Shown here in pieces: positions 7,907-16,846 of a stretch of 54,846 nucleotides of DNA. The position numbers were made by a program, and so were the translations under genes. How positions within the stretch are numbered: the first letter of the stretch is position 1; every line of letters begins with the position of its first letter. Source of the stretch: Oceaniradius stylonematis (lineage in GTDB: Bacteria > Pseudomonadota > Alphaproteobacteria > Rhizobiales > Rhizobiaceae); the NCBI RefSeq assembly GCF_003149475.2, contig NZ_QFWV02000009.1, forward strand, positions 177,563 through 232,408, in the 5' to 3' direction. The notes under the pieces were generated by a model. That model was not told the origin of the DNA and did no database searches. It worked only from the letters and a program-made list of their open reading frames with translations.

Positions 7907-9319
7907 ATGCGACGTTATCCGCGTGACATGACCGGTTACGGCGCGATGCCGCCAGCGGCCAACTGGCCGAACGGCGCAAGGATCGCCGTGCAGATCGTGC
8001 TCAATTATGAAGAGGGCGGCGAGAACTGCGTCCTGCATGGCGATCCGGCGTCCGAGGCGTTCCTGTCGGAGATCACGGGCGCCGAGCCCTGGCCCGGCCA
8101 GCGGCACTGGAACATGGAATCGCTCTATGAATATGGCGCCCGCGCCGGGTTCTGGCGGGTCCATCGACTGCTGAAGGATGTGCCGGTGACCGTCTTCGGC
8201 GTGGCCAGCGCGCTGGCCCGCGCGCCCGAGCAGGTTGCGGCGATGAAGGAGGCGGGCTGGGAGATTGCCAGCCACGGGCTCAAATGGGTCGAGCACAGGG
8301 ACATGCCGGCCGACGAGGAGCGCGCGCAGATCGGCGAGGCGATCCGCCTTCATACCGAGGTGACCGGTACGCCGCCGCGCGGCTGGTATACGGGCCGCTG
8401 CTCCGCCAACACGGTCGAACTCGTCTCGGAGAAGGGCGGTTTCGCCTACATCGCAGACAGTTATGCCGACGATCTTCCATATTGGGTTCGCGTTGGCGAG
8501 AAAGACCAGCTGATCGTGCCCTACACGATGGACTGCAACGATATGCGCTTTGCGATCCAGGCGGGCTTCGCCACGGGCGCCGATTTCGAGACGATGCTGA
8601 AGGACGCGTTCGACACGCTGTATGAAGAAGGCCGGGCGGGTGCACCCAAAATGCTGTCGATCGGCCTGCATTGCCGACTGATCGGGCGGCCCAGCCGTGC
8701 CGCCGCCCTTCAGCGGGCGCTCGCCCATTTCCGCAGCCATGACGGTGTGTGGTTCGCAACGCGGCTGCAGATCGCCGAGCACTGGGCCAGAACCCATCCG
8801 CCGGTTGCGCGGGTTCGTCCGTCGGACATGGATCGCGACACATTCGTTTCCGAATTCGGCGGGGTCTTCGAGCATTCGCCATGGATCGCCGAAGCCGCGC
8901 ACGCGCTTGAACTCGGCCCCACGCACGACACTGCCGCTGGCGTTCACGCGGCGCTGGCGCGCATTTTCCGCTCGGCGCCAGAGGACGCCCGTCTCGGTGT
9001 CCTGACCGCACATCCCGACCTCGCCGGCAAACTGGCACAGGCCAGGCGATTGACCACCGAATCGACGGCCGAGCAGGCTTCGGTCGGGCTCGATTGCCTG
9101 ACCGACGCGGAGCGCGCTACATTCACCGAACTCAACGACGCCTATACGGCCAGGTTCGGCTTTCCGTTCATCATCGCGGTGCGGGACAACAGCAAGGCAT
9201 CGATCATGGACGCATTCCGCCGCCGGATCAGCAATGACCGCCGAACGGAACTCGCCGAGGCCTGCCGCCAGGTTGAGCGGATCGCCGAACTGCGTTTGAA
9301 GGACAGGTTCGCGGCATGA
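7907..9319 (+). CDS. puuE-uraD: Bifunctional allantoinase (PuuE) / OHCU decarboxylase (UraD)
   Basis: A 470-residue fusion. Residues about 1-300 are a PuuE-type allantoinase of the polysaccharide deacetylase fold (VQIVLNYEEGGENCVLHGD, WPGQRHWNMESLYEYG, GWEIASHGLKWVEH, APKMLSIGLHCRLIGRPSRA). Residues about 310-470 are OHCU decarboxylase (FVSEFGGVFEHSPWIAEAA, GVLTAHPDLAGKLAQA, ELNDAYTARFGFPFIIAVR). It therefore performs two successive steps: OHCU to (S)-allantoin, then allantoin to allantoate. ATG 7907 follows a GGGAGGG site; an 8-codon upstream extension is unlikely. It overlaps allA by 4 bases. Confidence 0.93.
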   Translation: MRRYPRDMTGYGAMPPAANWPNGARIAVQIVLNYEEGGENCVLHGDPASEAFLSEITGAEPWPGQRHWNMESLYEYGARAGFWRVHRLLKDVPVTVFGVASALARAPEQVAAMKEAGWEIASHGLKWVEHRDMPADEERAQIGEAIRLHTEVTGTPPRGWYTGRCSANTVELVSEKGGFAYIADSYADDLPYWVRVGEKDQLIVPYTMDCNDMRFAIQAGFATGADFETMLKDAFDTLYEEGRAGAPKMLSIGLHCRLIGRPSRAAALQRALAHFRSHDGVWFATRLQIAEHWARTHPPVARVRPSDMDRDTFVSEFGGVFEHSPWIAEAAHALELGPTHDTAAGVHAALARIFRSAPEDARLGVLTAHPDLAGKLAQARRLTTESTAEQASVGLDCLTDAERATFTELNDAYTARFGFPFIIAVRDNSKASIMDAFRRRISNDRRTELAEACRQVERIAELRLKDRFAA

Positions 9320-9804
9320 CTCGCGCGATCAGGGTCGAGCCGCTCTCCAGGGCCGCCTTTGCGCCCTTCGGCGACGTGTTGGACACCGAGGGTGCGCCCG
9401 ACCGGATGATCAATCAGGGGCTCTGCGGCCGCTTTCATGACCGTGCCCGGCTCGATTTCGCCGACGGGCGCGCCGGCGTCAGCCTGTTTCAGGCCGAGCC
9501 GCGGTCGCTGCCGCTGATGCTGGACATGGTGGAGCGGCATCCGCTCGGCAGCCAGGCATTCGTGCCGATGAGCCTCGATCCGTTCCTTGTCATCGTCGCG
9601 CCGGACGAAGCGGGAAAGCCCGGACGGCCACGTGCCTTCCTGACGGCGCCCGGGCAGGGGATCAATTTTCACCGTGGCACATGGCATGGCGTGCTGACGC
9701 CATTGGCCGAACCCGGGCTCTTCGCTGTCATCGACAGGATCGGCGAGGGCTCCAATCTGGAGGAACACCGGTTCGAAACGCCCTATCGGGTGTTGGCCGG
9801 GTAG
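9316..9804 (+). CDS. allA: Ureidoglycolate lyase
   Basis: AllA splits ureidoglycolate into glyoxylate and urea, the last ureide step. The 162-residue cupin protein has IRVEPLSRAAFAPFGDV at the start and the family hallmark PGQGINFHRGTWHGVLTPL. Its ATG overlaps the stop of the puuE-uraD fusion (ATGA). The glyoxylate it releases is the substrate of the BHAC enzymes encoded 5 kb away. Urease genes are not in the window. Confidence 0.94.
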   Translation: MTRAIRVEPLSRAAFAPFGDVLDTEGAPDRMINQGLCGRFHDRARLDFADGRAGVSLFQAEPRSLPLMLDMVERHPLGSQAFVPMSLDPFLVIVAPDEAGKPGRPRAFLTAPGQGINFHRGTWHGVLTPLAEPGLFAVIDRIGEGSNLEEHRFETPYRVLAG

Positions 9805-9852
9805 CCGCGCGGCAAGCGGCGGCGCTTGGTCTGGAGGAGGGAGAGGACCAAA

Positions 9853-11289
9853 ATGGCAGACGCAACGATCGGGACCCCGGAGCAGCTCCGCGATCCCAAC
9901 TACACACCGGCGCTGTATCAAGCCGTTCCGCTCGGAATCCAGCATGTGCTGGCGATGTTCGTTTCCAATGTGACGCCGGCGATCATCGTTGCGGGGGCTG
10001 CCGGCTTCGGTTTCGGCTCCGACAGCCCGGACTTTCCGGAGTTGCTCTATCTCATTCAGATGTCGATGCTGTTCGCCGGCCTCGCAACGCTGTTGCAGAC
10101 GATCACCATCGGTCCGGTCGGCGCAGCGCTGCCGATCGTTCAGGGCACCTCGTTTGCCTTTCTGCCGATCATGATCCCGCTGGTCGCGGGGCAGGGCGTC
10201 GATGCCTTGGCCGCGCTCTTCACCGGGGTGATTGTCGGCGGTCTTTTCCACGCGTTTCTCGGCGCGTTCATCGGCAAGATCCGCTTTGCGCTGCCGCCGC
10301 TCGTCACCGGCCTCGTCGTCACCATGATCGGCCTGGCGCTGGTGCGCGTCGGCATTCAATATGCCGCGGGCGGCGTCCCGGCGATCGGCACACCGGAATA
10401 TGGCAGCCTGGGCAACTGGATCGTTGCGCTGATCGTCATCGTGGTGACGCTGGCGCTGAAATTCTTCGCGCGCGGCATGCTGTCGGTTTCCGCCGTCCTG
10501 ATCGGCCTGATCGCCGGCTATGTGTACGCGCTGGTCTTCACCGACATGCTGAGCCTTGCGGCGATTTCCAGTTCCTGGTCGAGCGCGGCCGCCTTCGCCC
10601 TGCCGCAGCCGTTCAAATACGGGTTCGAATTCTCGGTTGCCGCGATCGTCGGCTTTTGCCTGATGGCGTTCGTTTCGGCCGTGGAGACCGTGGGCGACGT
10701 CTCGGGGATCACCAAGGGCGGCGCGGGCCGCGAAGCGACCGACCGCGAAATCGAGGGCGCGACCTATGCCGACGGTTTCGGCACGGCCATCGCCGGCGTC
10801 TTCGGCGGGTTTCCGAACACCTCGTTCAGCCAGAATGTGGGCCTGATCGCGATGACCGGGGTGATGAGCCGCCATGTCGTGACGTTCGGCGCGCTTTTCC
10901 TGATTGTCTGCGGGCTGGTGCCGAAGGTGGGCGGGTTGATCCGCACCATCCCGATCGAGGTTCTGGGCGGCGGCGTGATCGTGATGTTCGGCATGGTCGT
11001 GGCCGCCGGCATCTCGATGCTGTCCGACGTGACCTGGAACCGGCGCAACATGGTGATCTTCGCCGTGGCGCTGTCGATCGGCCTTGGCCTTCAACTCGAA
11101 CCGGGCGCCGTGCAGTACCTGCCCGACTGGCTGCGGGTCCTGATGGTCTCCGGTCTCTTGCCGGCCGCCTCGATCGCAATCGTCCTGAACCTGGTTCTGC
11201 CGGAGGAATTGTCGGACGAGGCAACCGAGGAAGTGTCCGGGGGCCTGTCCGGGAACGGCCAGGGCTCTTTGCGCCGGGATGGCGGCTGA
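9853..11289 (+). CDS. NCS2-family purine (xanthine/urate) permease
   Basis: A 478-residue inner-membrane symporter with about 12-14 helices. NCS2 features include QAVPLGIQHVLAMFVSNVTP near the start and the functional motif AVETVGDVSGITKGG with TYADGFGTAIAGVFGGFPNT. These resemble UacT/XanQ-type urate or xanthine transporters. The ATG at 9853 follows a long GGAGGAGGGAGAGG site; the 9-codon upstream extension is not needed. It is 48 bp downstream of allA and probably ends the puuE-uraD/allA transcript. The exact purine cannot be fixed from sequence. Confidence 0.88.
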   Translation: MADATIGTPEQLRDPNYTPALYQAVPLGIQHVLAMFVSNVTPAIIVAGAAGFGFGSDSPDFPELLYLIQMSMLFAGLATLLQTITIGPVGAALPIVQGTSFAFLPIMIPLVAGQGVDALAALFTGVIVGGLFHAFLGAFIGKIRFALPPLVTGLVVTMIGLALVRVGIQYAAGGVPAIGTPEYGSLGNWIVALIVIVVTLALKFFARGMLSVSAVLIGLIAGYVYALVFTDMLSLAAISSSWSSAAAFALPQPFKYGFEFSVAAIVGFCLMAFVSAVETVGDVSGITKGGAGREATDREIEGATYADGFGTAIAGVFGGFPNTSFSQNVGLIAMTGVMSRHVVTFGALFLIVCGLVPKVGGLIRTIPIEVLGGGVIVMFGMVVAAGISMLSDVTWNRRNMVIFAVALSIGLGLQLEPGAVQYLPDWLRVLMVSGLLPAASIAIVLNLVLPEELSDEATEEVSGGLSGNGQGSLRRDGG

Positions 11290-11345
11290 GGGCGCCGACC
11301 CGAGGTCCCGCCAAACCGGCGGCGGGCCTCGACCCCGAATGACAG

Positions 11346-11384
11346 GCGCTCCCCGGACAGTCCGGGGAGCGCTTCTCTTTTTTG
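11346..11384 (+). terminator. Rho-independent terminator after the purine permease
   Basis: A 12-bp GC-rich stem, GCGCTCCCCGGA / TCCGGGGAGCGC, with a CAG loop is followed by TTCTCTTTTTT. It closes the puuE-uraD/allA/permease operon and separates it from the convergent bhc genes. This is the clearest terminator in the window. Confidence 0.85.
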
Positions 11385-11423
11385 CGATCGCGGCAGGCGC
11401 GATATGAGCAGTGTGATCGTGAC

Positions 11424-12389
11424 CTAGAAATCGACCTCGATGGCGATGCCTTTTTCGACCGCCAGTTCCACGACGGCGGCGGCCACGGCAAGGTCCTGAA
11501 GTCCGACGCCGGTGCCGTCGAACAGCGTGATCTGGTCGTCGGACGAACGGCCCGGATCGGTGCCGTTGATCACCGCGCCGATCTGGCCGACATCGCTTTC
11601 CGATATCAGGCCCTCGGCGACCGCGTGCTGTGCCTCTCCGATGGAAACCGATTGCGCCACCTCGTCGGTATAAACGCTGGCGCGGGCCAGAAGCTGCGGT
11701 TCGACCTCCTGTTTGCCCTTGGTGTCGGTGCCCATGCAGGCCAGATGACAGCCGGCGGAAACCTGGTCGGCCTTCAGGATCGCATCGAAGGACGAGGTGA
11801 TTGAAATGATCACGTCGGCTTGCGCCATGCCGTCCAGTTCGACCGCCTCGAACGGCAGACCGGCTTCACCGGCGACCTTTTCGATGTTGGGCAGCATTTC
11901 GGGGTGAAGGTTCCAGCCAATGACCTTTTCGAAGGCGCGCTGCTCAAGCGCGGCGCGAAGCTGGAAAGTGGCCTGGTGGCCGGCGCCGATCATGCCGATC
12001 ACCTTGGCATCGTCGCGGGCGAGATGCTTGATCGACACGGACGAGGCGGCAGCGGTGCGCAACGCGGTCAGGAGATTGCCGCCGACCATCGCCGAAACGC
12101 GGCCCGTATCGGGATCGAACAGGAACACCGTCGACTGGTGGTTGATGATGCCGTGGCGCTCGAGGTTTTGCGGCCAGTATCCGCCGGCCTTCAGGCCCAG
12201 CGTCATGCCGGCACGGTCGAAACCGCCCTTGAAACCGTAGAGCGCGTCGACATGGCCAATGGCCTCGCGCACGACAGGGAAATTGTAGGCATCGCCCGTC
12301 GCCATGGCGGCGAAGACCTTTTCGACGGCGTCAAAGGCGGCCTGCCGCGTCATCAGGTCGGCGATTTCGCGTTCGGGGACGATCAGCAT
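11424..12389 (-). CDS. bhcD: Iminosuccinate reductase of the beta-hydroxyaspartate cycle
   Basis: BhcD reduces iminosuccinate to L-aspartate, closing the BHAC. The 321-residue protein belongs to the ornithine cyclodeaminase/mu-crystallin family. It has a Rossmann site KVIGMIGAGHQATFQLRAAL, GGNLLTALRTAAASSVSIKH, LDGMAQADVIISITSS, and the end GTGVGLQDLAVAAAVVELA. Family membership alone would also allow an amino acid dehydrogenase, but position after bhcC, bhcB and bhcA fixes the role. The open frame extends 21 codons upstream; ATG 12389 has AGGAGAG at the right distance and begins MLIVPEREI. It is separated from bhcC by 111 bp that hold a hairpin. Confidence 0.92.
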   Translation of the reverse strand: MLIVPEREIADLMTRQAAFDAVEKVFAAMATGDAYNFPVVREAIGHVDALYGFKGGFDRAGMTLGLKAGGYWPQNLERHGIINHQSTVFLFDPDTGRVSAMVGGNLLTALRTAAASSVSIKHLARDDAKVIGMIGAGHQATFQLRAALEQRAFEKVIGWNLHPEMLPNIEKVAGEAGLPFEAVELDGMAQADVIISITSSFDAILKADQVSAGCHLACMGTDTKGKQEVEPQLLARASVYTDEVAQSVSIGEAQHAVAEGLISESDVGQIGAVINGTDPGRSSDDQITLFDGTGVGLQDLAVAAAVVELAVEKGIAIEVDF

Positions 12390-12463
12390 CGGTCTCTCCT
12401 GGTCGGTGTCGGATACGCCCGTGTGCATTGGCCGGCTGCGCGGCGGGCACACGGGCGCTGTAA

Positions 12464-12483
12464 CCGGCCCTCCTCCGGGCCGG
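12464..12483 (-). terminator. Intercistronic hairpin between bhcC and bhcD
   Basis: CCGGCCC and GGGCCGG, separated by six bases, form a 7-bp GC stem just past the bhcC stop. There is no U-tract, so it may be a processing or stabilising element that sets bhcC and bhcD message levels apart. Confidence 0.35.
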
Positions 12484-12500
12484 GCTTTGGTCTTTCGGGG

Positions 12501-13664
12501 TCAGTATGCCTTGCCGCGTGCCGAGACCGGCCAGAGCGCTTCGACCTTGCCGTTGCGGACGCCGACATACCAGTCATGGACGTTACAGGTCGGATCGCAA
12601 TGGCCGGGGACCAGCTTGAGCTTTTCGTTGATCGCAAGAACGCCGCCCGGGTCCGAAATCACGCCATGCTCATCGGAGCATTTGACGTATTCGACATCGT
12701 CGCGGCCGTAGATGAAGGGCAGTCCGCTATCGACCGATTGCGCTTTCAGGCCGGCGTCGCAGATCGCCTTTTCGGCCTTGGCGTGACTCATGACCGAGGT
12801 CAATAGGAACAGCGCATTTTCCCATTCGCCATCGTCGATGCGCTTGCCGTCCTTGTCGAGGATGCGGCCATAATCAGCGTCCATGAAGGCGTAGGAGCCG
12901 CACTGCAACTCGTTGTAGACGCCCGAATTGCTCTCGAAATAGTACGATCCCGTACCGCCACCGCCGACGATGTCGCACTCAAGGCCCTCGGTCTTCAGCC
13001 CGGCGACCGCATCCCGGACCATGTCGATGGCGATGTCGGTCTTGGCCTTGCGGTCCTCATAGCCGTCAATGTGCTGCATGGCGCCCTGATAGGCCTGGAT
13101 GCCCGCGAATTTGAGGTTCGGCGCGGCATCGATCGCCTTGGCGATCGCGACCACTTCCGGCGTCGTCGTCACGCCGCAGCGGCCGGCGCCGCAGTCGATC
13201 TCGACCAGACACTCGATGGTCGTGCCGTGCTTTTGGGCCGCCGCCGACAGATCGGCGACATTGCCAATGTCGTCGACGCAGACAATGGTCCGCGCGCCGA
13301 GTTTGGGCAGTTGCGCCAGACGATCGATCTTCCTTGGATCACGCACCTGGTTGGAGACGAGCACGTCCTTGATGCCGCCGCGCGCGAAGACTTCGGCTTC
13401 GGAGACCTTCTGGCAGCACACGCCCACGGCGCCGCCGAGTTCTTCCTGCAGCTTGGCCACGTCGACGGATTTGTGCATCTTGCCGTGCACGCGATGGCGC
13501 ATGCCATGCGCCTTGGCGTAATCGCCCATCTTCCTGATGTTGCGTTCCAGGGCGTCGAGGTCGAGCACGAGACACGGCGTCTGGATGTCGGCCTCATCCA
13601 TGCCGGGAACCGCGGGCACGTCGAAGCCCACATCGAGCTCGTTGATGTTGACAGGCGCGTTCAT
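12501..13664 (-). CDS. bhcC: Beta-hydroxyaspartate aldolase
   Basis: BhcC condenses glyoxylate and glycine to (2R,3S)-beta-hydroxyaspartate. The 387-residue PLP enzyme belongs to the D-threonine aldolase/alanine racemase fold family. It has the N-terminal MDEADIQTPCLVLDLDALER, the likely PLP Lys in HRVHGKMHKSVDVAKLQ, CLVEIDCGAGRCGV, IVGGGGTGSYYFESNSGVYN, and the metal-binding-like end VPGHCDPTCNVHDW. The frame can open at TTG 13682, but ATG 13664 (MNAPVNINE) has AAGGGAGAG six bases upstream and is preferred. It follows bhcB directly, with its ribosome binding site just past the bhcB stop. Confidence 0.93.
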   Translation of the reverse strand: MNAPVNINELDVGFDVPAVPGMDEADIQTPCLVLDLDALERNIRKMGDYAKAHGMRHRVHGKMHKSVDVAKLQEELGGAVGVCCQKVSEAEVFARGGIKDVLVSNQVRDPRKIDRLAQLPKLGARTIVCVDDIGNVADLSAAAQKHGTTIECLVEIDCGAGRCGVTTTPEVVAIAKAIDAAPNLKFAGIQAYQGAMQHIDGYEDRKAKTDIAIDMVRDAVAGLKTEGLECDIVGGGGTGSYYFESNSGVYNELQCGSYAFMDADYGRILDKDGKRIDDGEWENALFLLTSVMSHAKAEKAICDAGLKAQSVDSGLPFIYGRDDVEYVKCSDEHGVISDPGGVLAINEKLKLVPGHCDPTCNVHDWYVGVRNGKVEALWPVSARGKAY

Positions 13665-13678
13665 GACAGTCTCTCCCT

Positions 13679-14644
13679 TCAATTGATCCAGGGCAGCGTG
13701 TCGAGATCGACATTGCCGCCGGTGACGATGATGCCGACCCGCTTGCCGGCGAACCGGTCGCGGTTCTTCAGGATTGTGGCGAGCGGCACCGCTGAGCTGG
13801 GCTCCATGACGATCCGCAGATGCTTCCAGGTGATCTTCATGGCGTCGACGATCTCCTGCTCGGATGCCGTCAGTATGTCCGAGACATGGTTGGAGACGAA
13901 ATGCCAGGTCAGTTCCTTGAGCGGCACTTTGAGGCCGTCGGCGATGGTCACGGGTGCGTCGTCGGCGATGATGTGGCCGGCCTTGAAGCTGCGATAGGCG
14001 TCATCGGCCTGCTCGGGTTCGGCCGCGATGATCTGCGTTTCGGGCGCAAGCGTCGACAGCGTCAGGCAGGTGCCGGAGATCATGCCGCCGCCGCCGATCG
14101 GCGCAACGACGATATCGAGGCCGTCGGTCTGCTCCATGAATTCCTTCGAACAGGTGCCCTGGCCGGCGATCACGCGCGGGTCGTTGTAGGGATGCACGAA
14201 ATCGCCGCCGGTTTGTGCCTGCACCGTGGCGAACGTTTCCTCGCGCGACGTGGTGGACGGCTCGCATTCGGTGATCTTGCCGCCATAGCGGCGCACCGTG
14301 TCCTTCTTGGCCTGCGGTGCCGTGCGCGGCATGACCACGTTACACGGAATGCCGCGCAGCATCGCCGCATAGCTCAGGCACGAGGCATGGTTGCCGGACG
14401 AATGGGTGGCGACGCCCTTTTGGGCCTGTTCGTCGTCAAGGCCGAACACGGCATTGGTGGCGCCACGCACCTTGAAGGCGCCGGGCTCCTGGAAGTTCTC
14501 GCACTTGAAGAACAGTTCGGCGCCCGTCAACTCGTTCAGATAGTCCGATGTCCGGACCGGCGTCCGGCGAATGTGCGGCTTGATCCGCTCATGGGCGGCC
14601 AGCATGTCTTCATAGGCTGGAACCTGCATCGAATTGTCCTTCAT
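13679..14644 (-). CDS. bhcB: Beta-hydroxyaspartate dehydratase
   Basis: BhcB dehydrates beta-hydroxyaspartate to iminosuccinate. The 321-residue fold-type II PLP enzyme resembles serine/threonine dehydratases. It has FFKCENFQEPGAFKVRGATN with the PLP Lys, ATHSSGNHASCLSYAA, the phosphate-binding loop VVAPIGGGGMISGTC, and GIIVTGGNVDLDTLPWIN. Without context one would call it a threonine or hydroxyaspartate ammonia-lyase. Its start shares one base with the bhcA stop (TGATG), a sign of translational coupling. Confidence 0.93.
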   Translation of the reverse strand: MKDNSMQVPAYEDMLAAHERIKPHIRRTPVRTSDYLNELTGAELFFKCENFQEPGAFKVRGATNAVFGLDDEQAQKGVATHSSGNHASCLSYAAMLRGIPCNVVMPRTAPQAKKDTVRRYGGKITECEPSTTSREETFATVQAQTGGDFVHPYNDPRVIAGQGTCSKEFMEQTDGLDIVVAPIGGGGMISGTCLTLSTLAPETQIIAAEPEQADDAYRSFKAGHIIADDAPVTIADGLKVPLKELTWHFVSNHVSDILTASEQEIVDAMKITWKHLRIVMEPSSAVPLATILKNRDRFAGKRVGIIVTGGNVDLDTLPWIN

Positions 14645-15834
14645 CAGGCGGCGGCCTTTCGTGTGACGGGGGGGTGGGCGCGATAATAGTCCTGCGCGGC
14701 GGCAACGCCCGAGCCAAGCTCAATGTCGAGGCCCAGATCGGCCATGCACATTTCGGCCGTGGCAATGCCTGACAGCGTCATGACGTCGGTCAGGCTGCCG
14801 AGATGGCCGATCCGGAACACCTCGCCGGCGACCTCGCCAAGGCCGACGCCGAACGCGACCCCGTAGGTCTGCGCGGCATGGGTGACGATGTCGGTCGCGT
14901 TGAAACCCTCCGGCGTGCGGATCGCCGAGACCGTGTCCGAATAGACGTCCGGCGTCGCGGCGCACAGCTTCAGCCCCCAGGCGGCAATAGCGGCGCGCAC
15001 GCCCTCGGCGATGCGGTGATGGCGCGCAAAGACGCTGTCCAGACCCTCGGCCAGTAGCATGCCGCAGGCCTGGTTCAGGCCGTTCAGGAGGCCGACGGCC
15101 GGCGTATAGGGATAGGCGCTCTTCTCATAGCTCAGGGCCATGTCATGGACGTCGAAGAAGGTGCGCGGCAGGGTGGCCGTCTTGGTGGCGGCCATGGCCT
15201 TTTCGCTGAAGCCGACGATGGCGAGGCCGGCGGGCAGCATGAAGCCTTTCTGCGATCCGGCGACGGCAACATCGACGCCCCATTCGTCGAACCGGAAGTC
15301 CATCGAGGCGATCGAACTGACGCCATCGACGAACAGGATCGCGGGATGTCCCGCATCGTCGAGCGCCCGGCGGACCGCGGCGATGTCCGAGCGGACGCCG
15401 GTGGCGGTCTCATTGTGGGTCGCAAGGACCGCCTTGATGGAATGGCTCTTGTCGCGCTTGAGGATGTCGGCATAGCGCTCGGCGGGCAGGCCTTCGCCCC
15501 AGGCCGTCTCGACGATCTCGACTTTGAGACCGTGGCGCTGGCACATGTCGATCCAGCGGTGGCTGAACATGCCGTTGCGGGCCGCCAGCACCGTGTCGCC
15601 GGGGCTGAGCGTGTTGGTCAGAGCGGTCTCCCAGCCGCCCGTTCCCGTCGATGGGAAGATGAAGATGTCGGCGTCGGCCGACTTCAGGATCTTCCGGACG
15701 CCATCGCGCGCGGGATTCAGAATCTCGCCGAACAGCGGCGATCGGTGGTCGATCGTCGGCATGTCGCATGCCTTGCGCAGGCTTTCGGGGATGTTTGTAG
15801 GCCCCGGAATGAAAACCGGATTTTGCAGGCTCAT
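14644..15834 (-). CDS. bhcA: L-aspartate:glyoxylate aminotransferase
   Basis: BhcA makes glycine from glyoxylate using aspartate and regenerates oxaloacetate, so it both feeds and drains the BHAC. The 396-residue PLP enzyme belongs to the serine:glyoxylate/alanine:glyoxylate transaminase family. It has NPVFIPGPTNIPESLRKACD, FIFPSTGTGGWETALTNTLS, LFVDGVSSIASMDFRFDEWG and the Schiff-base Lys in AGSQKGFMLPAG. The start at ATG 15834 (MSLQNPVF) has an AAGGAGG site. It is the first gene of bhcABCD and divergent from bhcR. Confidence 0.94.
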   Translation of the reverse strand: MSLQNPVFIPGPTNIPESLRKACDMPTIDHRSPLFGEILNPARDGVRKILKSADADIFIFPSTGTGGWETALTNTLSPGDTVLAARNGMFSHRWIDMCQRHGLKVEIVETAWGEGLPAERYADILKRDKSHSIKAVLATHNETATGVRSDIAAVRRALDDAGHPAILFVDGVSSIASMDFRFDEWGVDVAVAGSQKGFMLPAGLAIVGFSEKAMAATKTATLPRTFFDVHDMALSYEKSAYPYTPAVGLLNGLNQACGMLLAEGLDSVFARHHRIAEGVRAAIAAWGLKLCAATPDVYSDTVSAIRTPEGFNATDIVTHAAQTYGVAFGVGLGEVAGEVFRIGHLGSLTDVMTLSGIATAEMCMADLGLDIELGSGVAAAQDYYRAHPPVTRKAAA

Positions 15835-15894
15835 GGCGGCCTCCTTGCAGCGTCCAGACAATCTACCGGATGCTTCGGGAGAAGGAAATTTTTT

Positions 15895-15962
15895 TGAAAA
15901 TATTTTTCATAAATGGAGAAGCTGGAAATCTCTAGCGTTGTCAGAGTGTTATGTTTTTCATA
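15895..15962. promoter_or_regulatory. Likely BhcR operator region between bhcA and bhcR
   Basis: The 166-bp gap between divergent bhcA and bhcR holds a near-perfect dyad, TGAAAATATTTTTCA (15895-15909). The nonamer TTTTTCATA occurs twice (15903-15911 and 15954-15962), 51 bp apart on the same face. The second copy lies in a looser dyad, TTCATATGGTGAA. The block is AT-rich in an otherwise GC-rich window. IclR regulators such as BhcR bind such dyads, and in Paracoccus BhcR binds this promoter region and responds to glyoxylate. Confidence 0.5.
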
Positions 15963-16000
15963 TGGTGAAGTGATAATTCGCGTCGTGGAAGAGGCATGCC

Positions 16001-16846
16001 ATGGATTCGCAGGATAGCGGGATGTCAGCGCCATCGCGACGGGCTCGGGGGCGTCCGCGCGACTGGAACGACAAGACCGCCCAGAACACGATCAAGTCGC
16101 TGGACCGGGCAATGGAGGTGTTCGAGTTTCTCAGCGAGAACCAGGGCCTGTCGCTGACGGAACTGGCCTCTGAAACCGGGCAGTCGCCGGCGACCGTCTA
16201 CCGCGTGCTCGTGACCTTGGAGGGCCGGGGGCTTGCCGAATTCGATCCGGGCGACCAGTCATGGCATGTGGGCGCGCGGGCGTTCGTCATAGGCGCGCGC
16301 TTTCTGCGACGCACGCAGCTGGTCGACAGGGCGCGGCCGATCCTGCGCCGGCTGATGGAAGCGACGGGCGAAACGGCCAATCTGGGTATCGTTCAAAACC
16401 GGTCGGTGCTGTTCGTCAGCCAGGTGGAGACGCACGCCAGCATCCGGGCGTTCTTTCCGCCGGGCACGCTGTCGCCGCTTCACGCGTCCGGCATCGGCAA
16501 GGCGCTGCTCGCGGAAATGGCGCCCGAGCGCCTCGAAGCGATATTGGACGGGGCGCTCGAAGCGTTCACGGCAAAGACTCTGTCGGCACCCGATGAACTG
16601 CGTGCGGATCTCGGCCGGATACGGGAGCGCGGCTATTCCTTTGACGATGAGGAGAAAAATCCCGGCATGCGGTGCATTGCGGCCCCGGTGTTCGACATTC
16701 ACGGCGAAGCGGTCGCCGGCCTGTCCGTATCAGGACCGACGGCCCGGATCGGCGCCGACGACGTGGAGCGGTTTGCCGCGCCGGTGATCGCGGCGGCGGC
16801 GGAACTGACGATGGCGATCGGCGGGACTATTCGGCCGCGTTCCTGA
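16001..16846 (+). CDS. bhcR: IclR-family regulator of the BHAC genes
   Basis: A 281-residue IclR regulator. A basic N-terminal tail (RRARGRPRDWND) is followed by the winged helix at about 32-90 (SLDRAMEVFEFLSENQGLSL, ETGQSPATVYRVLVTLEGRG) and an effector domain at about 105-275 (SPLHASGIGKALLAEMAPER, NPGMRCIAAPVFDIHGEAVA). It is divergent from bhcA, as in characterised BHAC clusters where BhcR senses glyoxylate. ATG 16001 follows GGAAGAGG. Its last 20 bases overlap the end of the convergent allE gene, tying the BHAC regulator physically to the ureide genes. Confidence 0.92.
   Translation: MDSQDSGMSAPSRRARGRPRDWNDKTAQNTIKSLDRAMEVFEFLSENQGLSLTELASETGQSPATVYRVLVTLEGRGLAEFDPGDQSWHVGARAFVIGARFLRRTQLVDRARPILRRLMEATGETANLGIVQNRSVLFVSQVETHASIRAFFPPGTLSPLHASGIGKALLAEMAPERLEAILDGALEAFTAKTLSAPDELRADLGRIRERGYSFDDEEKNPGMRCIAAPVFDIHGEAVAGLSVSGPTARIGADDVERFAAPVIAAAAELTMAIGGTIRPRS

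Noticed and set aside
9142-11094. 650-codon minus-strand open frame opposite allA and the permease
   Set aside because: The product is dominated by Asp, His, Arg and Gln runs, typical of antisense to membrane-protein genes.
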